Positions 58,560 to 64,000 of a DNA stretch of 64,000 bases are shown in pieces. Within the stretch, counting starts at the first letter, position 1, and each line of letters begins with the position of its first letter. Source of the stretch: Macrostomum hystrix. Its lineage: Eukaryota > Platyhelminthes > Macrostomidae. Location: assembly GCA_950097015.1 (NCBI GenBank), contig CATNEN010000039.1, positions 5,720,501 to 5,784,500 on the forward strand. Direction: 5' to 3'. The notes under the pieces were generated by a model. The model was not told the DNA's origin. It made no database searches and saw nothing but the letters and a program-made list of their open reading frames with translations. A program made the position numbers and the translations under genes.

Positions 58560-58989
58560 CGGCTGTTGAAGGCCACTGATAACTTAAATAACTAAAGAGA
58601 AAGATAAATAACTGCAGAAACTCGTTTAATATTTCCCGAGCTTTTTCGTAGCCATTTTATTGCATCGAAGCAAGCAGGCTGTAGACTACTCAAACAATAA
58701 TTGATATCGATTAACCTGGCGAAATTGATTCACTGTTGACTGCTTTTTTGAAGAGTTAATTAAGAAAATAATTGCTGCCTTCTCAGAGCATCAATGGCAG
58801 CTGCGACATTTACAGAAATCGTTTGCTTTTAGCATCAATTTTTAATTATAAAAATAATTATACTTTCCTTAGTTTAATAATACTCGAACATTTTAAAACG
58901 AGGAACACTCAACTGGTAAGACAAATTTACGAAAAATGGTCAAATGATTTATGCAAGTCTAAAACTGGTCATGGTCAAACGATTAATGA

Positions 58990-59225
58990 CGATTAAAGAC
59001 AGAAGCCTCAGCAAATGCTATGCATGGATTCCCAAAGCCTCATTAGCCACTGCAACTGGAGTCCCAAAGCCTCATTAGCCACTGTAACTGGAGTCCCAAA
59101 GTCTCATCAGCCCCTGCAACTGGAGCCCAAAGCCTCATTAGCCCATGCAACTGGAGTCCCAAAGTCTTATTAGCCACTGTAACTGGAGTACTCGAGCTTA
59201 CAGCAGCCCCTCTAACTGGGATCCG
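58990..59225 (+). repeat. Minisatellite of about 32 bp, 5-6 degenerate copies
   Basis: Units contain aactggagtcccaaagcctc and attagccactg. It lies about 430 bases downstream of WSC-PAN gene 2, where gene 3 has a related but different array. Confidence 0.85.
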
Positions 59226-59229
59226 GAGC

Positions 59230-61750
59230 TTCAGTCGAGGTTGAGGGCCGTACTAGAGGCGTACTAGAAAGCAGGCCAGTACCATTATGGTTAGTAGGTA
59301 GGCTGCGGCCGAGCCCAGTCGCTAGTTTAAGTAGCTAAGTTAAACTAGCATATTTCCGATTAAGTCGCTCACAGTTAAAGCCATCCTAGAGGCCCAAGCA
59401 ATTTAGCATTCCGGAAGCATTGTGCGAATCGCAGAATCGAATTCGTAAAAGGGACTTTCATGTGGCGAATCACTCTCCTCCCTTTGAACCCTATCCCGAC
59501 CTAGGCTGTCTCTTGGCTTTTACAAGAGATGGGCTTCGTCGATGGCTTGATGATTATCGACGTGCGGCTGATCCGTTGGGTCAACAGCGTCCTCAGCGGG
59601 GATAAGCCTTTGGGGGCACACTAGAGCCTCAGCCGAGCCTTCCGCGCCTGTGGCTCGTGCCTGCGACCAACCCAAGGGCCAGCCCGAGCCACAACTCCGA
59701 TGACTCGGAGATCCTGGAGACAGAGATGTCCTTTAAAGTGTCTCGACACCCTGCCTTCATGCTTCTGCCACCTGGTGCGAGCAGTGGAAGGTCGAACTGA
59801 TCGTAGCGAAATGCTGCCACCATCTTCACCCAACGACAAGCACCGAGTGAACCTACAGGAAGGAAGGCGGGGCAGGAAATCGACTTCGAACAGAACCCGA
59901 CCTTTCTGGGCCTTCTGTGCCGACTGGGCTTCAAACCTCCAGCTCTGCCAACGGAAGAACCACCAGCATGAAGCCATTGAAGCCCTTGCGGAGGTAAAGC
60001 AAGCCGTCCTTCGAAAGTCTGCATCTCCACCACGAGAGCGATCGCGGAGTATGGCACCAGCGTCTAGGCAGCGAGCGCAGTACCTAGCACCGGGAATTTT
60101 TTCTGGCTATCCAGCAGATCAGGAGGACCGCTTATACTGTTACGACGGTCGGCTTGCCACCAGAGCGGCCGTCCTTTCGAGAAGGCCCTAAGACAATGAG
60201 AGGAGGTCCTGGTCCACCCAACGGCGCAGCGGGTCACCACGGAGTAGCTGACAGCTGAAAAGCACCGAAGGTGGGACGCCAACAACAACGACGTCAAAGA
60301 CGTTCTCAATATTGATTGCAACCGCATCCACTGAGGATGCGGGAGAGACGGCTCCCTGTGAGCTCCCGGCCATCTCGGAGTTGGATTGGAGCGACTGCTA
60401 CCAACACAACGTCCTCGCATTGCTATCGCGGAAAATCTACTCTGCCCTGAACTGCGCAGCCCCAGACACGGAGCGCCTCATCCTCTACGTGTGTCTGCGG
60501 GGTGACCCAGTCACGGCCCGGTTCGATTTCGTTCTCGAAGATCGCTTCTCCACTCGAAGCAATTGTGAGACCGTCTTGTATCCAGCTGGCGGATAGCAGC
60601 GTCGTTCGGGTGCTGGCAAACGGAATAAGTTTAAGGTATCAAGAAATAGTACGTAAAAACTTTGAAAACAAACATCCACTGCCGAAAACAAATAATTTTC
60701 GACAAAAATGGAGCTTCCTGTGCCTACTTACAGTTAACTAAGATTCAATTCACATCGGACCTTCGTCCTTTTTAAAAGTTTTAAGTCTGCATGGATACCG
60801 TCTATTGTGTCCCGCAGGGGATGTCGGCTTAAGGATTAAGGCAATCCTCGAAGCTAACTGACATCGGGCTCCATTATAGAGCATTGAGTTGAGATACTCT
60901 TTCATACCCAAACATTTTCAAGAAAATATTTTGCATTGACATTCCACTTGACTTGGCAGTAGCGGGCCAGCAGCCCGCTCAAAACGTTTGATCGCAGCTA
61001 TAGTTGGTCATTTGTGCTTTCGAACGAGATTCTGGGAGACCACCCGTCCAAAAGGCGTTGCTAGGAGCTGTTGTGCCCACAGCTACGATCAGATTACCGC
61101 TTACCCAAAGCAAACGCTGATTTTGCGCAACCGCGGGCTGCAGTGCAGATGGCCTACAAACCGTGGCCACTTGAAACTGTGACTTCCGTCCAGCAGCTGG
61201 CAGCGGAGAGCGGCACCAAGCACGAAGGCAGGTGCTATTATCACTGTCGGTTCGTCTTCCAGGTGGCTGACAACTTGCAGCTTATCCTCGATGTGGAGAT
61301 ATGAGGTGTGGAGAGGATGGCGGCTTTTGGTCGACAAGCGACAAGGTCAGCATGTTCCTCTCACCCGCAATATTCCGCTCGTCTTCAGCATCCGCGCTGC
61401 ACCTAGCCGTTGATCCTGGCCGAAGTCACTCATACCGACAACACAGCCATGGCCACCGAGCTACGCTACGGAAGACTAACGGTGGCCGATAAACAACGGT
61501 AAGAGTCATCAAGTCATTTCTGTTGAAACCGGGCATGCGACGCGCCGTTGTTATTCTGTGGTCGGTTAGTCGGTTGGTCGGTGGTTTTCAATCAATATCA
61601 ATAATCAATTGAATCCATTGAAGTCTAAGATTGAATCCATCAGGCAAAGAGGTGGCAAAACCGTGCTTCACCTCTTTCGAGCTGTGTTGAAAATAAAGCT
61701 GAATACGGCCCTGAATACGGTTCGTGTCGGTAGCGTTTCAGTTACTTGAA
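59230..61750. other. Insert between WSC-PAN duplicates, possible retroelement remnant
   Basis: This is a GC-richer, non-repetitive region with broken open frames on both strands and no conserved enzyme motif. The 3' part (61540-61730) has an AATAAA within aaaataaagctgaatacgg and a gtcggtagcgtttcag end, reminiscent of a long terminal repeat. No matching 5' copy was located, so the assignment is weak. Confidence 0.25.
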
Positions 61751-62066
61751 TCTGGACAGAGGTCGATGACTGAATACTAAAAACACTTATATCCTCTGTT
61801 TGGATTCAGTTGAGATCAGTTGGGCTAAAACAGCCTGCAGTTTAGCAGTTTAGAAAGTCGCGATTCAAAGTGCTCTTCATCCGAACTGTTGCTTAGACAT
61901 ATCTCGCACTAAAAAAATATATTTTTTAATCCAAAAACACTCCAAAACTTTCACTTCTCATCCAATTGTTCTCGATTTTAGATGCACTGTTAGAGTGCCA
62001 TTGTTGTGGAGGGCATACCCATCACCAATTGCGCTTAACCAATAAAATCCAGCGCAGACAATGCGA

Positions 62067-62074
62067 TATAAATA
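62067..62074 (+). promoter_or_regulatory. TATA-like box of WSC-PAN gene 3
   Basis: TATAAATA lies 94 bases before the likely start codon. Position and sequence differ from the box of gene 2. Confidence 0.4.
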
Positions 62075-62160
62075 ATATAAATGACAACCTCTCGTCCTCT
62101 GCTCGCCGTGATTTACACAACAGATACGCTCATACCACTCGATGGTTTCTAGCCATAAAA

Positions 62161-62989
62161 ATGCTGATTAGAAACTGCATGCGACTTGGAGTTTGTGTGC
62201 TTGTTTGGTTGATTGCAGCCGTCAGCTGCGCTGTGCTGCCACCACAGCCTCTGAGCTACAGCTCCGTTGGTTGCTACGTCGATGGTTCGAGTAGCAACAG
62301 AGACCTGCTCGGACTGCAGAATGTGCTCAGCTTCGGGCCATACAATACGGACGGCGGCGCCCCGACTTTTGTCCTGAAGATGGCTCCCGGAGAGCTGCTG
62401 ACGCTCGAGCTGTGCAGCCAGATCTGCTCCTACGGCAGATTTCGCTACTTCGGCACGCAGTCCCAGGGCTACTGCGGCTGCGACTCAACCTACGGCTCAT
62501 TGGGAGCCGCATCTGCCAGCGAGTGCTCGTTTCCCTGCTATGGAAATTTATCCCAGAAATGTGGCGGTAGTTCCAGGAATTCCATCTACGAGAACTTCTA
62601 CTCACCCAGTAAGTGAGAGAAAATATACATATTCAGAATACCTCTGTGAATATTTCTCTCACCAAGTAAGTGAGAGCATATTCAGTATTCCTCTGAGTCC
62701 GGTTCGCTAATCTAATTCGAAGCCTTTCCGCCAAAACCTACTCACAGTTGGTCCCAAGATGACAAAACTGTCCATGGCTTCCATGCCGAGCTTTTCCGTC
62801 AGTGCCGGGACTCCGTCGCACAGCAGCGTGCTCGCCACCAGCGACATCGAGTGCGCCGCCGCCTGCCACCGCAGCCCGGACTGTCTGGTGTGCGCCTTTG
62901 CCGAGTCCAGTCGAATGTGCCGCCTCATGAAGTTCTTCGCTGTGCCCAGCGAGGTCGCCAGCGAGTCGCAGTGGGTCTGGACCAAGTAG
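62161..62989 (+). CDS. Secreted WSC-PAN protein 3, two exons
   Basis: Exons are 62161-62608 and 62748-62989, phase-1 intron, giving 229 residues. The frame is open further upstream to 61966, but the Met at 62161 gives the same signal peptide as gene 2 and is preferred. WSC motifs (SVGCYVDGS, LCSQICSYGRFRYFG, YCGCDSTYG, KCGGSSRNSIYENFY) and the PAN-like exon match gene 2. It retains the canonical ECSFPCYG where gene 2 reads DCNGYPCFG. Exon 2 differs from gene 2 by a single residue (MTKLSM instead of MSKLSM). Confidence 0.88.
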
Positions 62990-63429
62990 CGGTTGTTGAA
63001 GGCCACAAAAAATCCAGAAGTAACTTTCGATACTAGTCAAAGCGTTGACATTCGCTTTAATCTGTATCACGATTTCAGATCATTGAATCCGACTGGCATT
63101 AGCTTGTTTGATTAACTGGACAAAATAAGATTCGCTGTTGACTGCTTTCAAGAATGCGCTAAGAAGTGAATCATAGGATGCCCTGAGCATTCAGATCAAT
63201 GCGAATGCAATATTTTCAGCTATATCTTGCCGTCAGCCGATTAGTTTATTTGTGAAATCGACTATTAACCTGTTAACTATGCGGTGTATTTCAGTTTCAG
63301 TCATTTTCAATACAATCTGAAATTCGGTAAAGATTTTGTAAAAGTAGATTAACCAGTAAATGTAAGACATAGATTCAAGTACGGAAGAAATGCTGAAGTG
63401 CTAGCTAAATTGAAAGAGTGCGTTCTCTG

Positions 63430-64000
63430 ATAGACAACGACGGTTAAGGACTACATCAGCCACTGTACGCTCGTAACGGAGTCTTGTAGTCACAGTAGCA
63501 GCTGTAACCGGAGTCCTGTAGTCACAGTTGCAGCTGTAACCGGAGTCCTGTAGTCACAGTAGCAGCTGTAACCGGAGTCCTGTAGTCACAGTTGCAGCTG
63601 TAACCGGAGTCCTGTAGTCACAGTAGCAGCTGTAACCGGAGTCCTGTAGTCACAGTTGCAGCTGTAACCGGAGTCCTGTAGTCACAGTAGCAGCTGTAAC
63701 CGGAGTCCTGTAGTCACAGTTGCAGCTGTAACCGGAGTCCTGTAGTCACAGTAGCAGCTGTAACCGGAGTCCTGTAGTCACAGTTGCAGCTGTAACCGGA
63801 GTCCTGTAGTCACAGTAGCAGCTGTAACCGGAGTCCTGTAGTCACAGTTGCAGCTGTAACCGGAGTCCTGTAGTCACAGTTGCAGCTGTAACCGGAGTCC
63901 TGTAGTCACAGTAGCAGCTGTAACCGGAGTCCTGTAGTCACAGTTGCAGCTGTAACCGGAGTCCTGTAGTCACAGTTGCAGCTGTAACCGGAGTCCTGTA
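63430..64000 (+). repeat. 32-bp minisatellite in 64-bp dimers, runs off the window
   Basis: Units contain cagctgtaaccggagtcctg and tagtcacag, and alternate between ttg and tag before cagctg, forming mostly regular dimers. The array continues to the window end. Confidence 0.95.

Larger units (their letters stand above)
61855..63150 (+). repeat. Segmental duplicate of 57395-58790
   Basis: Similarity starts in the 5' flank (gcgattc, ctgttgcttagacatatct against ctgctgcttggacatttct, tttttaatccaaaaa), is highest across the WSC-PAN gene including its intron, and fades beyond gattcgctgttgactgcttt. The two copies lie about 4.45 kb apart in the same orientation. Confidence 0.85.

Noticed and set aside
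59230-61750. Intact LTR retrotransposon between the WSC-PAN duplicates
   Set aside because: There is no protease, reverse transcriptase or integrase motif and no paired terminal repeats could be found by eye.
61966-62160. Upstream N-terminal extension of WSC-PAN protein 3
   Set aside because: The open frame would place a 65-residue basic stretch before the signal peptide; the paralogue at 57730 starts at the equivalent of 62161.

Overview
The window is nuclear DNA of an invertebrate animal. It has multi-exon genes with GT-AG introns, two innexins (gap-junction proteins of protostomes and some other invertebrates), a Golgi GRASP protein, a BBSome subunit, a MAP3K-type kinase and WSC-domain secreted proteins. 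Coding exons are fairly GC-rich and intergenic DNA is AT-rich. A very large share of the window is minisatellite. That combination resembles a free-living flatworm such as Macrostomum, or another repeat-rich spiralian, but the species assignment is inference. All gene models below were assembled by hand from reading frames, splice signals and intron phase; no transcript was available.

Layout. 0.9-5.2 kb: innexin A (+), whose two introns hold tandem arrays and SINE copies. 5.2-11 kb: a minisatellite desert with 22-, 31-, 32- and 24-bp units. 11.2-13.9 kb: innexin B (+), a tandem paralogue with a probable upstream micro-exon. 14-15.8 kb: more arrays. 15.8-18.4 kb: a TRIM-NHL-like gene (-). 18.6-19.2 kb: an 86-bp array. 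19.8-20.0 kb: BBIP1 (-), with a cluster of MEF2-like sites just upstream. 23.1-29.3 kb: an unrecognised 703-residue Ser/Thr-rich protein (-), whose last intron holds 1.8 kb of a 25-bp palindromic satellite. 32-33 kb: a LINE remnant. 33.5-35.4 kb: the first WSC-PAN secreted protein (+). 36.6-40.7 kb: a 4.1-kb array of an 18-bp unit with higher-order structure. 42.1-42.6 kb: a dispanin/CD225-like two-TM protein (-). 46.0-47.8 kb: the N-terminal GRASP region of a GORASP gene (-). 50.1-52.6 kb: an ankyrin-MAP3K19-like kinase (+). 55.0-56.3 kb: an unrecognised protein with a possible ubiquitin-like C-terminal domain (+). 57.7-63.0 kb: two nearly identical WSC-PAN genes on a segmental duplication, each followed by its own minisatellite.

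The genes do not form a pathway or operon. The strongest themes are local gene duplication (innexins, WSC-PAN), several tRNA-derived SINE families, mostly in introns, and minisatellites that seem to arise from or spread between gene-flanking sequences. Three arrays carry a perfect NF-Y-type CCAAT box in nearly every unit, and in one intron the repeat unit resembles the adjoining splice acceptor and exon start.
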